Below are positions 11,501 through 22,680 of a DNA stretch of 64,000 bases, piece by piece. The number at the start of each line of letters is the position of its first letter. Position 1 is the stretch's first letter. Source of the DNA: Symbiodinium natans (lineage: Eukaryota; Sar; Dinophyceae; Suessiales; Symbiodiniaceae); NCBI GenBank assembly GCA_905221605.1, contig CAJNDS010002159.1, positions 310,001 to 374,000 of the forward strand, written 5' to 3'. Below the pieces are notes generated by a model, which was not told the origin of the DNA, ran no database searches, and worked only from the letters and a program-made list of their open reading frames with translations. A program made the position numbers and the translations under genes.

Positions 11501-14495
11501 GTTCACCTAGATGATGGCCTCCTCGCAAAGTTCCTCAGACTTGGTGGTCATGCTTGTCGACGAACTACACAGAAACCCCAGGCCTTAAGCGACCTATTTG
11601 GCAAAGTATGGTGTCAACCAATCCCGAAGCCACTCGATGGGTGAAGGCTATCGCCCGGCAGTGAAACCCTACAGGGTGGAGGACCGCAACACGCGTATTC
11701 ATCTAAGCGTGGCTTTACGGTCCTTTGCCTCTCTTAAAGGGTCCTGAAGTATGGGCCCTTGGGTTTTGTAGGGTATAAAAGGGATCTTCATCTAAGGGCC
11801 CATACTACGGGACCATGTAACTACCCTTGGAACTGGACCGTGAACCCTAAAGCCTATAATTCTTATTGAGAAATTGTGGGGCATCCTGCTGCAGATCGCA
11901 GGAGGCTTGCGGGGTTTAGGGTTCAGGGTTATATAGGGTGTTTTAATGTTGAACTCTGTTTAGTGTACCCCCCCCCCCTGAACAGTCGAGGCTGGATTTT
12001 GCTCTGGTTAGACGGCCCCGGGGGTTGATATGATTTAAATAGGGAGGAGTTCAGATAAGTTCAAAAAGGGGCAGCGATGCCCGGCAATCTTTTTTAAAGG
12101 CGCGCCACGTGGAATTTTCTTACGGCGCTCGGACGATTTGACTTTAAACAGGGACTCCCAAACAGTCAGGATGTCCCTAATAACACAGCCAAATTGACTT
12201 TCTAGGGGAGGCCCCTGCTAAACAGGGTCCAACATTAGGGCCTACGTAGGCTTAGGTGTTTAGGGAAGAACTTGACGGCAGTTGGCGGTTGGTGTTCTGC
12301 ATGGTAGATTCAGCGTAAATTCGAAGATCTGCAGCGGGTGGGCCACTGGGTGCCCATGTATCCTTCAGGCATGACTCCCAAAGAGACCCAGAATGGGCAG
12401 AATGATTTGTGACAGGAGTTGCCCTAAACCCTCTAAACCCTAAACCGTAAGCCCTAAACCCTGAACCCTAAGATGAGCCTACCGGGGGTGTGCATCTAAA
12501 CCCTAAACCTAAACCCTAAAACCTGCCTTTTGTGCCCACCCTGCGCATCGCACCTCCCTGGCTCGCGTGGCTGCCGGTAGGACTTCACTGACTGGCCGGC
12601 TCTGAAGCAGAAGGCCGCGTTAGGGTTGAGGGATGAGGGGTTCAGGGTTTAGGGTTTAGGGTTCAGGGCTTATGGTCTAGGGTGTAGGGCTCAGGTCAAA
12701 ACACGAAATTCCCGAAGCCGAGACTTTTCAAACCCTGAGCTTACTTGAGCTGTTTGAGCTCAAGTTTGTTTCCATATGTTTTTTATTTTGCCATATGGGG
12801 GGAGTTCTTGAGAGAGAAGCTAGGGGGCCACTTTAGGGCTCAGGGTGCCGGGTTCTAGTTTCCTGGCTGCGCTGGAAGACACACCCAGCCCTAGATTTCA
12901 TCCTCATCTCAAACTGTTGGATGTAGGGTTTTCGGGTTTAGGGCTTAGGGTTTAGTATTCTGAAAGATCTTGCATGATGTCTTGCAAATGCCTTTCTAGA
13001 GCGGTGTTTGTGGATTTCACACCGTGGCTTTGTGTCAGTGCCCTAAACCCTAAACCCTGAAAGCTCAGACGTGAGACAGGCATCACTTGCCATGTCAGTT
13101 CGAGGTGTCATCTACCTTTTGAGTCCTTGAGAGAGGGGGGGGGTTCAAGGGGGTATGTAGGTTTAGGGTTTACGGTTTACGGTTTAGGGTTTAGGTTTAG
13201 GCTTTAGGGTTTAGGGTTTAGGGTTTGTAACCCAAGGTTCCCTAGGTACCCTACCCCCCATGAACCCACCCCCCCCCCCCTTCAGGACCCTAGCATCTAC
13301 GTTTAGGGTTTTAGGGTTTTAGGGTTTAGGGTTTAGGGTTTAGGGTTTAGGGTTTGGGGTTTAGGGTTTAGGGCTTAGGGTTTAGGGCAGAAGGGTTGGG
13401 TTTGGAAGGTCGTCGCTTTAGGGGCTGACCACACCCTGTAACCGCCTGAACCCTACACCGTCAACCCTAAACCCGAAGAAGCCTCCCTAAACCCTAAGAA
13501 GCAAAGGGGTGCCATTTTTGGGGGGGCGGGTGGCTCTAAGTCACGTGCCCTTTTTGGTATCCCAAAGGGTTTAGGCGTTCGGGTGGGGTTTAGGGTTTAG
13601 GGTTTAGGGTTTAGGGTTTAGGGTTTAGGGTTTAGGGTTTAGGGTTTAGGGTTTAGGGTTTAGGGTTTAGGGTTTAGGGTTTAGGGTTTCGGTTTAGGGT
13701 TCAGGGTTCAGGGTTTAGGGTTTAGGGTTTAGGCTTAGGGTTTAGGGTTTAGGGGAACCCGAACAGCCGAGTCAATGTCGGGATGCCTCGCCCCAGGCCT
13801 GGGAGTTCGTGGATGCTCCCTATCAGGCCACCGCAGCTGAGAGTTCAGGGTTTCTGCGCAGCCCAGTGGTAGTTTGGGTTTAGGGTTTAGGGTTTAGGGT
13901 TTTAGGTTTAGGGTTTAGGGTTTAGGGTTTAGGGTTTAGGGTTTAGGGTTTAGGGTTTAGGTTCTAGTTTTTAGGGTTTAGGGTTAAGGGCCTAGGGTTT
14001 AGGGTTTCCTTAACCCCTTTGTTTGGTCCACCCCCCCCCCCAAAAAAAAAAAAAAAACTAAATAAAGAAACAAAACAAAAACAAAAACAAACAAGACCAT
14101 CAGTATGGGATGGTTCCTGGGCTACCAAGGCTTAAGAGGGCGTCCTAATTATAAGATGGTTCCTGGGCTACCAAGGAGTTAGGGTGGAGTAACTGCAACC
14201 TGCCTGAAAAAGCAAGTTGCGTCTCCCTTCCTTCCTTCCTGCATCTTTTAACTTGAAATTCACAAAGCCTGAAACACCAAACCTCAAGTCGTTTGACCCT
14301 CTAGCTTCCTCGCCTCAGCCAACCTCAAAAGCCCCCAAGCCCTAAGCCCTACACCCTGAACCCTAAACCCTAAACCCCAAACCCTAAACCCTAAACCCCA
14401 AACCCCAAACCCTAAACCCTAAACCCTAAACCCTAAACCCTAAACCCTAAACCCTAAACCCTAAACCCTAAACCCTACCAACCCGAAACCCGAAG
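8532..14495. repeat. repeat-rich stretch without a firm gene
   Basis: Telomere-like tracts alternate in orientation. Homogenised variants include CCCCAAA at 9355-9485 and the 8-mer CCCTATAA at 10300-10360. An imperfect direct repeat lies at 9731-9797. The 8613-9110 segment lacks telomeric repeat, and I see no reliable gene in it. Palindrome-like segments occur at 10398-10475 and 11728-11812. Pure TTTAGGG tracts lie at 13562-13692 and 13875-13960. Coding-like fragments were seen near 10602-10670, 11517-11560 and 13797-13845 but strand or frame could not be fixed. A TA run lies at 10871-10887. Confidence 0.55.
14109..14176. repeat. 22-bp direct repeat
   Basis: GATGGTTCCTGGGCTACCAA plus GG occurs at 14109-14130 and again at 14155-14176. 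It follows a C(n)A(n) composite homopolymer at 14031-14057. Confidence 0.7.
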
Positions 14496-14562
14496 AACTA
14501 TTGCCACATCAAGGGAGCCGAGTCCTTGGACTTCATCTGTCCTTCCTGGTGGAATGCCACTG
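14496..14562 (+). CDS. Cys/Trp-rich exon, unknown gene (exon 1 of pair)
   Basis: Acceptor CCCGAAG after a long CCCTAAA tract. The frame reads NYCHIKGAESLDFICPSWWN then AT, ending one base before GC donor GCTGACCC, with TTTAGGG repeats further on. That last G plus GC at the start of the exon at 15400 makes Gly. The merged stretch FICPSWWNATG-ECDCGDCSV has regularly spaced cysteines, suggesting a metal-binding or disulfide-rich region. No family is recognised. Confidence 0.5.
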
Positions 14563-15399
14563 GCTGACCCTCAGCTGCGTTTCCTAGGTAGGGTTTAGGG
14601 TTTAGGGTTTAGGGTTTAGGGTTTAGGGTTTAGGTTTTAGGGTTTAGGGTTTAGGGATAATTTTCCGGGTTTAAGAGGATCATATTCAGGAACAGTTTTC
14701 AGAGGGGTTCAAGGGCCATCTTAGTTTCTGTTTCAGGGTGTGGGAGGTTTATGGGTTGAGAGTTTATGGGTTTTAGAGTTCGTGAGTTTAGGGTTGATTG
14801 GTTTAGGGTTTGGGGTTAGCGGTGGGGTGCAGAGCCTTAGCGGGATTAGAGGCCAGGATTGTTAGGGTGTTCGCTTGGGGTGGGTTTCGGGGCCCGGGCG
14901 CACGGTTGGGTTGAGGCCTTTAGGTCTTTATCAGACGTAATTACCCTAAACACGTACATACATGCCTGCACGCATGCATGCACGAAGGTAATGTACTGCA
15001 ATGTACTGTAATGTAATGTGATGTAATGTAATGTAGTGTACTGCACACGTATCAGTATACATGTATGCTGGATTTGGCTGGGTTGCGTTTATGACATTAA
15101 AAGGCAGCACCTAAAGCGCAAGGAGCACCCGCTAAGGCTTCCACCCAGAAAGCCCCAAGCACTAAACCTCCGACATCATCCCATATGCGTCTATAACCCC
15201 CAAATGGCCTCATCTCCAAGGCAACCTACACCCTAAACCCTCAACCCTAAACCCTGCAACCCTAAAACCCTAAAACCCTAGACCCTAAAACCCGAAACCC
15301 TAAAACCCAAACCCTAACCCTAAACCCTAAACCCTAAACCCTAAACCCTAAACCCTAAACCCTAAACCCTTCCTCTCCCGACCCCAAGCTATTTGCAAG
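14563..15399 (+). other. intron with inverted telomere-repeat ends
   Basis: GC donor, then TTTAGGG tract (14589-14655) at the 5' side, and CCCTAAA tract (15316-15369) followed by TTTGCAAG acceptor at the 3' side. Phases on both sides agree (1 + 2 bases). A short run of TAATG/TACTG repeats lies at 14990-15045. Confidence 0.5.
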
Positions 15400-15466
15400 G
15401 CGAGTGCGATTGCGGAGATTGCTCGGTCCTCTTCGGGCAATGCCCTGTTGGCTTCATGCTCTTCAG
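15400..15466 (+). CDS. Cys-rich exon, unknown gene (exon 2 of pair)
   Basis: Begins with two split bases (GC) and reads ECDCGDCSVLFGQCPVGFML then F, ending with AG before GC donor GCCGAGGG and a TTTAGGG tract. Five cysteines in about twenty residues continue the pattern of the preceding exon. The length (67 bp) equals that exon. No homologue is named. An alternative frame without stops exists (ASAIAEIARSSSGNALLASC), so the assignment leans on the phase match. Confidence 0.48.
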
Positions 15467-16915
15467 GCCGAGGGTTTAGGGTTTTGGGTTTAGGGTTTGG
15501 GGTTTGGGGCTTAGGGCTTGGGGTTTAGGTTTTTGGGTTTATGGTTTAGAGTTTTGGGTTTAGGGTTAGCTGTTTAGCATTTTGCATGGGCTGTGTACGG
15601 GGGCTTATTGCGGGTTTCAGGGGTTTTTGGGGGTTTTGGGGGGTTGCGAACGGATGGGATTTGGTTTGGGATTTCATGCTTGTTACACTGACATTATAAT
15701 TCCACGAGCCTTACACCAAAAACCTACCAATCCCTACTCCCTATTATTACTCCCGAGTCCTCCCTTCATGCCTCCCCCGCCTACCGCAATCGAATTTGGG
15801 GGGCCCCAAGCAAACCCCAAACCCTAAACCCCAAATCCTAAACCCTAAACCTTAAACTCTACCAACCCCATTTTACGGCGCCCAGCGCTCCACAATCTTG
15901 GCCCCACCTTGTTCCGAAGGTCTTTGTCGCTGATCTGCGGTGCGAAGGTGCCAGTCTCCAGTTAACTCCAGGGTTTAGGGTTTAGGGTTTAGGGTTAGGG
16001 TTTAGGGATTAGGGTTTAGGGTTTATAGAGTTCAGGGGGGGGGGGGGGGGTTTGCAACCCAAGGCTCCCATAATGCTCTCGCTTTCCTAGGTACATACCC
16101 GCCATGAACCCTAAACCCGAAACCCTAAACCCTAAACCCCCCTCCCCTAAGGACCCCGTGAATGCAAGAATTTCTAAATCCAGTGTCTTCTTCAATAGAG
16201 CCATGAGCTCAGCCCAGCGACTGCGCGTTGCAGGGTTTCGGGTTTAGGGTTTAGGGTTTTTTTTTGGGGGTTTAGAGGGTGGAGGCTTTAGGGTCTGTAG
16301 CCAAAACAGCCGAGTCAGAGGGCGTAGTGCCCCCCCCCCCCATGCAGTCTCAAGTTCCGCACGAAGGATTGCCTTAAGAACCCTCCAAAGTTTCCTGCGC
16401 TGTCGGTTACTTCAGAATCCTAAACCCTACAGCCCTAAACCCTAAACCCTAAACCCTAAACCCTAAACCCTAAACCCTAAACCCTAAACCCTAAACCCTA
16501 AACCCTAAACCCTAAACCCTAAACCTTAAACCCTAACCCCCAAAGTGGCCCCAAAGTAGGATTTGGGGGTCTGGAGCCCTCGAGATGGCCAGCTTCCCAT
16601 GGCACCAGCAAACTATTCTAATCACAAGGCCCGCGCTCCTAAACAAGGGTTTAGGGTTTAGGGTTTAGGGTTTAGAGGTTAGGGTGTAAGGGGTTTAGGG
16701 TTTAGAGTTAGGTATTTGCTTGAAGAGGGTTTTAGGGGTCCAAGGGGGTTAAGGGTTTCTTTGAAGAGGGCTTTTGCTTGAAGAGGGTTTTAAGGGTCAA
16801 GGGTGTTAAGGGTTTGTTTGAAGAGGGTTTTAGGGTCACGGGTTTTCAATGCTAAACCCTAAACCCTAAACCCTAAACCCCAAACCCTAAACCCTGAACC
16901 CCGAGCTGTGTGCAG
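15467..16915. repeat. telomere-like tracts with two coding-like islands of unclear strand
   Basis: TTTAGGG at 15472-15560 and 15971-16025, CCCTAAA at 16432-16540. The island 15890-15960 reads better on the minus strand (APQISDKDLRNKVGPRLW). The island 16556-16650 is open on plus (LEMASFPWHQQTILITRPAL). Both have the flanking orientation seen at exons, but splice sites were not convincing. Confidence 0.45.
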
Positions 16916-16964
16916 GACAACAAGAACCAACGCTGGCACGAGCTGGCTGTTGTCTCAGCCGATG
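16916..16964 (+). CDS. candidate exon
   Basis: CTGTGTGCAG acceptor, then DNKNQRWHELAVVSAD in phase 0 and a GT donor (GTGCAAGGG) leading into TTTAGGG repeats. A CCCTAAA tract precedes it. The peptide looks like ordinary folded-protein sequence but is too short to place. Confidence 0.4.
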
Positions 16965-19446
16965 GTGCAAGGGTTTAGGGTTTAGGGTTTAGGGGTAAGG
17001 GTTTAGGGTTTAGGGTTTAGGGCATCCCTTTCAGTTTCTCCCCAACCTTAGGGGGCTTCCCTTATATGGCAGTGGTCTTGAACAGTTAGTCATTCCGCAG
17101 AGGTACCATAATTACGATCACCTGTTGCCGGAGTTGTCTCCTGGGGTAGTTTCATAGGCCCTGATCATGGTCCCTTACCTCCTTGAAAGGGTCTGAGGTT
17201 TGGGCCCTTAAATTGTATAGGGAATGGGGGGGAGGGGGGGTAAGTATACAAGGCGTCCCCTTCTAAGGGCGTTGTTACAAAGGGACCATGTAACTACCCC
17301 AAGATTGTCACCAGCGGAGGAACAACCTCGCTGTAGTCCTTAGGCTTCCAGCGTCGGGCCGTTCTTCTCTCCTTGCGTCTATTGCGAAGTGGGGAGCATC
17401 TATTCACAAATCCAAAACCTCCCTCCCCCAATCCCGAAATCCCCATTCCCTAAACCCCTCAACCCTAAACCTTAAGCCCGATATCCGGAATTTTTTTTGA
17501 GCGCATCCGCTTCGCACGGAGGTCAAGAAGAAATGGGGGCGAGGTCTTCTGGAGCTGGCACCTCGCTTACTCGAAGAAAAAGGGTTTAGGGTTTAGGGTT
17601 TGGGGATCTAGCTGGAGTTGAGCTTGTAGCATTTTGGGTTAAGGTTTAATTATTGTCGAGGCTTTCGAAGCCAGCTTGAAACCCTTTTTACTACCTTGCC
17701 TCTTGAGACCCTTCAACAGCCTCACTTTCTGAACACCATTCAACATCATTCTAGCTCTGAAGTCCCTGTTATCAAATGACATGGAGGAAGTCCTACACTT
17801 CTTCAAACCCTCTTATGACTCTTATAGCCTTCTGAACCTTCTTCCAACCCTAAACCTTCAACCCTAAACCCTAGTTCAGGAGTACACTGTCTCAAAAACC
17901 AGTCTGAGCACCATCAGCCGCTTTCTGCCTGAAGGTCTTCTTATAGCGCCTCTCTTTCACCATTCCCTCAACATGCTTACAACCAGTACTAAACCCTAAA
18001 CCCTAAAGCCTAAACCCTTTCAGAGGAACCTTAGCATAGAGCTTCTACCCTGGGTCCTGAAGCCCGACGCCCCGCAAATACCCTTTTCAACCGACGCCCC
18101 CCCAAAAAATCTGATCCCTAGGCCCTAGGGTTCTGAAGCCTAAGTGGGTTTAGGGTTTAGGGTTCAAGCCCTAAACCCCAGCCTGCCCCCCACAACAAAC
18201 CCAGGGCCTAGCAGCGTCCTCGTCCGGGCCTTTGGGGTGTTTGTTGGTGTTTTAGCCGTAAACCCTACACCCTAAACCCTAAGCCCTAAGCCCTAAGCCC
18301 TAAGCCCCAAGCCCTAAGCCCTAAGCCCTAAGCCCTAAACCCTAAGCCCTAAACCCTAAACCCTAAACCCCCCTAAACCCTAAACCCCCCTAAACCCTAA
18401 ACCACCCTAAGCCCTAAGCCCTAAGCCCGAAACCCTAAACCCTAAGCCCTAAGCCCGAGACCCTAAACCCGAAACCCTAAACCCTAAACCCTAAACCCTA
18501 AACCCTAAACCCTAAACCCTAAACCCTAAACCCTAAACCCTAAACCCTAAACCCTCAACCCTAAACCCTAAACCCTAAACCCTAAACCCTAAACCCTAAA
18601 CCCTAAACCCTAAACCCTAAACCCCAACCCCTAAACCCTAAACCCGCCTAACTAAGAGCCCGACTGAGCAATGCAGCCCAGGCAAAGCTTCGACTGGGAT
18701 TTGCCGCCTGGGGGCCCCAGCAAGCGTGCCCACTTGAAAACGAGGGTGGGGGGGGGGGGGGGGGGGAATTAGGGGTTCAGGGGTTGGGTTTAGGTTTTTA
18801 GGGTTTTAGGGTTTTTAGGTTTTAGGGCTTAGGGTTCCGGGTTTGGGGTTTGGGGTTTAAGGCTTAGGGTTAAGGGCTTGCCGTAGAGAGAGAGTATGGG
18901 CTGACGAGTCTTTTTCGAGGAAGGCGAGTGCATCGCGCCGTGCAACTAGCTGTTGAGGCCGGATAGTCGAGGACCTCGGTTCAATCCCATGAGGGACATG
19001 GCGTCCCTCAATCCCCTAAACCCTAAACCCTAAACCCTAAACCCTAAACCCTGGGCGAAAGGATGATGACTGGTGGCCTGCCATATGATGCTTCTTCTCC
19101 CCGTAACCCGGAGCTCCACCCTAAACCCTAAACCCTAAACCCTAAACCCGAAACCCTACAGAAAAAAACCCTAAACCCTCAATAGCCAAGACAACGGCAC
19201 TTCTAGGTCTTGATCTCCCGGGGAGTACCCGACAATGCAGCCTTTGGATGCAGGGTTACTTCGGCGTTTGGGGCCGCAGCCCCTGGTGCTTCAGAGCCCC
19301 TAAACCCTAAACCCCAAACCCGAAACCTAAACCCCAATTCCTAAACCCTAAACCCCACAACCCTAAATCCTAAACCCTAAACTCTAAACCCTAAACCCCA
19401 AACCCCAAACCCTAAACCCCAGACCCCAAACCCTAAACCCTCGTAG
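16965..19446. repeat. repeat-rich stretch; long CCCTAAA/CCCTAAG array
   Basis: The largest telomere-like block of the window lies at about 18253-18650: CCCTAAG variants first, then nearly pure CCCTAAA. A palindromic element (CATGGTCCCTT / AAGGGACCATG) spans about 17164-17292. The island 18660-18755 is open in two frames (QSFDWDLPPGGPSKRAHLKT or AKLRLGFAAWGPQQACPLEN), so it is not called. A G run lies at 18748-18766. Confidence 0.55.
17164..17292. mobile_element. MITE-like palindrome sharing an end with 11.8 kb
   Basis: GATCATGGTCCCTTAC at the left and AAGGGACCATGTAACTACCC at the right form inverted ends. GGGACCATGTAACTACCC also ends a similar palindrome near 11795-11823, so the two are related copies. 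Confidence 0.55.
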
Positions 19447-19489
19447 CCGCGTTGGATCTCCGAGGACATCATCGAGTCCGGCTGGCGCC
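19447..19489 (+). CDS. candidate exon
   Basis: CCTCGTAG acceptor after a CCCTAAA tract, then PRWISEDIIESGWR plus one base, GC donor, and TTTGGGG/TTTAGGG repeats. The Trp-containing amphipathic peptide is protein-like. No family is recognised, and other frames across the island are also open. Confidence 0.33.
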
Positions 19490-21185
19490 GCCCATGATGG
19501 GGTTTGGGGTTCGGGTTTCGGGTTTTAGGGTTTAGGGTTCAGAGTTTGGGGTTCAGGGTTTTAGGGTTCGGGGTTTGGGGTTCGAGGTTTCTTATATCAC
19601 AGCCCGAACATCCCTTGCCCCAAGACAGAGGCCACACTTCATGACCATCTTGACAAACAGAATTCGGATAGCCGGTAAACCCTATTTGTTTTTGGGGCAT
19701 CGATTCCCATACCCTTTGTTTGTTATTGGCCTGCACCTATTAGAGGTGTCGCCGTCAAACGCATCGAATCCTTAAACCCTGAATCATATGACCTGCTACA
19801 CCAGACGCACCCAAGAAAGAGGGCACATGTAACTGAGTTATATTTATATATGTACATTATTTAAGATGTGCAAATACATAGATATACATATGTTCACTTA
19901 ATTTGTTTAAGGGTAGGGTGTAGGGTTTAGAAGTTTTGGGTTATCAACAGGTGTACATATGTCTATATATATATATATATATATTGTATATATACATATA
20001 TATATATATATCATGAGGGTGTAGGGATTTAGGTGACCAACAACAACCCTATGCGGTATAGGCCCTTCTTCGGCGTGCTCGCGCGCATTGGCGACCAACT
20101 GAGGCCAACTTGCGTTTTCAGCCTTAAACCCTAAACTCTAAACCCTAAACCTTAAACCCCTATAATCTAAGGCTGCAAGTTCCATGAGTTGTGAAGGTTC
20201 TATGCTACAACTCTGTGTACCCCAGGGATGTTTTTCGTTGAATGGCCGCTGAGTCCACCCCCCCCCCTCCCCCGGGCACTACAGCCTTCAAACAAAGAAG
20301 CCAAGACCCTGTTCCATATATACATTCTCAGCCGAGGGTTTTCCGAAGAGTTTTGGTTCCGGCAGCTTCTTCCTGACCTCCTGACTGAGGCTTCAAGTTT
20401 ACAGGGTTCAGAGCTTTGTTGTATCCCTAAACCCTTGTCCCTAAACCCTACACACAAAACCCAACCCCAAACCCTACAATCTGGGGGTCGGAATAATTCC
20501 TGAATAGCAGTCCCTTATCTGAGCGTCGGAAGAATTCCTGAATAGAATTCCCTTATGGCCCCTGATCTGGGCAGGCTAGACGGGATGACTGAAGAGTTCG
20601 CCACAGCCAGTCACCGAGATGTCCCGGTTCCTCCTCCTCTTCCTGAACTGGAACGTCCGAAATGCATACAATTCAGGGTTTAGGGTTTAGGGCTAGGGTT
20701 TAGGCTTAGGGTTGAGGGTTGAAGTTTGAGGGTTGAGGGTTTAGGGTTTAGGGTTTAGGGTTTATACCAACGCGATGGCCGCATTTGTAAGTCCCTCAGT
20801 ATTGGAACCTGGGTGTTATCTAGGTTAGAATACGCCGTAGACCCTAACCCCAAGGCCCTAAACCCGAAACCCTAAAACCCTAAAGCCCTAAACCCTAAAC
20901 CCTAAACCCTTGCGTAAGCAAGGTCACTAGGTGGTCTGTATAAGTATCCATAAGCTCCAGGTACGTGGCGCCTCAAAACTCACCTTATTCTGTTCTTGCC
21001 TTCTTTGTAGATTCTTCCAGGGTTTAGGGTTTAGGGTTTAGGGTTTAGGGTTTAGGGTTTAGGGTTTAGGGTTTAGGGTTTAGGGTTTAGGGTTTAGGGT
21101 TTAGGGTTTAGGGTTTAGGGTTTAGGGTTTAGGGAGACTAGAACCCTGACTTAGATCAAGCCTCGCATATTCACAGGGGTTCAAG
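19490..21185. repeat. repeat-rich stretch without a firm gene
   Basis: TTTAGGG near 19520-19560, an AT microsatellite at 19963-20011, a poly-C run at 20257-20272 and a pure TTTAGGG tract at 21018-21133. An imperfect direct repeat (GAATTCCTGAATAG-like) lies at 20489-20550. No gene can be supported. Confidence 0.55.
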
Positions 21186-21221
21186 GCTTCTTTGGCTACA
21201 TTGTCGGCCCGACAATCTCCG
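21186..21221 (+). CDS. short candidate exon
   Basis: TTCAAG acceptor, two split bases, FFGYIVGPTIS, one base and GC donor. The hydrophobic peptide could be part of a membrane segment. It is 36 bp only, so support is weak. Confidence 0.22.
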
Positions 21222-21304
21222 GCTCTTTAAACCCCTAAACCTAAACCCTAAACCCTAAACCCTTTATAGCCTTCATTTCCTGAGGCTTCGTGGCCTGGAA
21301 GGCC

Positions 21305-21550
21305 TTGCAGGAGAGAGTCGCCTCGCGGCAGCAGCGCAGCTATGCCTCTGCAGCGTGTAGCGATGAGAGGACGCTCGGGCATCTTGAGTGAGTCTTGCAC
21401 GAAGTCCACTTTCCTTGAGCTGCCCATGCTGCTCGGCCACCTGGTGCCTGCCGAGAAGCTTGACATCAAGGCCACGCCGCTGCTCACCCCTTGGCACCAT
21501 CTTGCTGCGCAGTTTCCTACAGAGCCGGTGGAAGATCGTCCGTGGCGAGC
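21305..21550 (+). CDS. longer coding-like island, strand uncertain
   Basis: About 245 bp free of telomeric repeat between CCCTAAA tracts. On plus it is open throughout, including LELPMLLGHLVPAEKLDIKA and TPLLTPWHHLAAQFPTEPVE. On minus two frames are also open and one contains KVDFVQDSLKMPERPLIATR, which is equally protein-like. It is one of the longest single islands in the left part. Function unknown. Confidence 0.35.
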
Positions 21551-21968
21551 CCTAAACCCTAAACCCTAAACCCTAAAACTCCTTGAAACTCCTCGAAACT
21601 TCCCCGGACGTGAACCCTTAATAATTTCAATGAACCCCAAGACCCCCAAGCCCAAACCCTAAACCGCCTGCACAGAACGAGGCGATCATCGCACACGCCG
21701 CGGATCCAGACAGTGTGCCTGCGGGAAGCAAGGCATGGTCAAGAGCCTTGCAGGGTTTGGGGTTTAGGGTTTAGGGTTTAGGGTTTAGGGTTTAGGGTTT
21801 AGGGTTTACTACTTTGTCTTGGTAGCCCAGTGGTAGCCTTTACCCTTTTTGTTTGGTTCCGGGTTCCCTTATACAGGAACCAACCCAAAACAGGGGTGCC
21901 CTTATTATCCAACTCAAAACAGGGGTGCCCTTATTATAATATGGTTGCAGGGTTTACTACCTTGTGTT

Positions 21969-22017
21969 GGGATGTTCCCCCTTATACTCACAGTCCGTCA
22001 TCGGGATTGAATAGGAG
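21969..22017. mobile_element. MITE-like family 1 fragment
   Basis: Left half only: GGATGTTCCCCCTTATACTC, then CAGTCCGTCATCGGGATT. It breaks off into CCCTAAA repeats. Confidence 0.5.
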
Positions 22018-22100
22018 GAACCCTAAACCCTAATCCCTAAACCCTAAACCCTAAACCCTAAACCCTAAACCCAAACCCTAAACCCTAAACCCCCCCCCCA

Positions 22101-22680
22101 CCAAAAAAAGAACAATAGATATTCAGAAGACATTCAACGCAACATGTTCTTCCTTTTAAGGGTTATGTAGAGATTGTTATCTTGTATTTTGTGGGGGCTC
22201 TTGAGTAAATTTCTGTGGTTTTGGCTTACTTTGAGATGTTCACTGTTCAAGGGATGATGGTTTAGTAGTTCGAAGTTCAGGATTTAGAGGGTTGTAGGGC
22301 TTTGGGGGTTGAAGGTTGTTTGTGGGCCTTCAAACCTGAACCCTAAACCCTAAACCCTAAACCCTAAACCCTAAACCCTAAACCCCCCCACCAAAAAAAG
22401 AACAATAGATATTCAGAAGACATTCAACGCAACATGTTCTTCCTTTTAAGGGTTATGTAGAGATTGTTATCTTGTATTTTGTGGGGGCTCTTGAGTAAAT
22501 TTCTGTGGTTTTGGCTTACTTTGAGATGTTCACTGTTCAAGGGTTGATGGTTTAGTAGTTCGAAGTTCAGGATTTAGAGGGTTGTAGGGCTTTGGGGGTT
22601 GAAGGTTGTTTGTGGGCCTTCAAACCTGAACCCTAAACCCTAAACCCTAAACCCTAAACCCTAAACCCTAAACCCTAAAC
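22101..22680. repeat. tandem 290-bp duplication
   Basis: The segment starting CCAAAAAAAGAACAATAGAT at 22101 recurs at 22391 with a 290-bp period. I see a single base difference in the unique part (GGGATGATGG against GGGTTGATGG). Each copy ends in CAAACCTGAACCC and a CCCTAAA tract. The near identity implies a recent duplication, with the telomere-like tracts as likely crossover substrate. Confidence 0.9.

Noticed and set aside
18946-19008. tRNA-like sequence with a GGTTCAATCCC box
   Set aside because: The T-arm and acceptor stem do not pair properly and no anticodon arm could be drawn.
21818-21838. TGGTAGCCCAGTGGTAG, similar to a tRNA A box (also 13855, 23641)
   Set aside because: No B box or cloverleaf follows; more likely a dispersed repeat motif.
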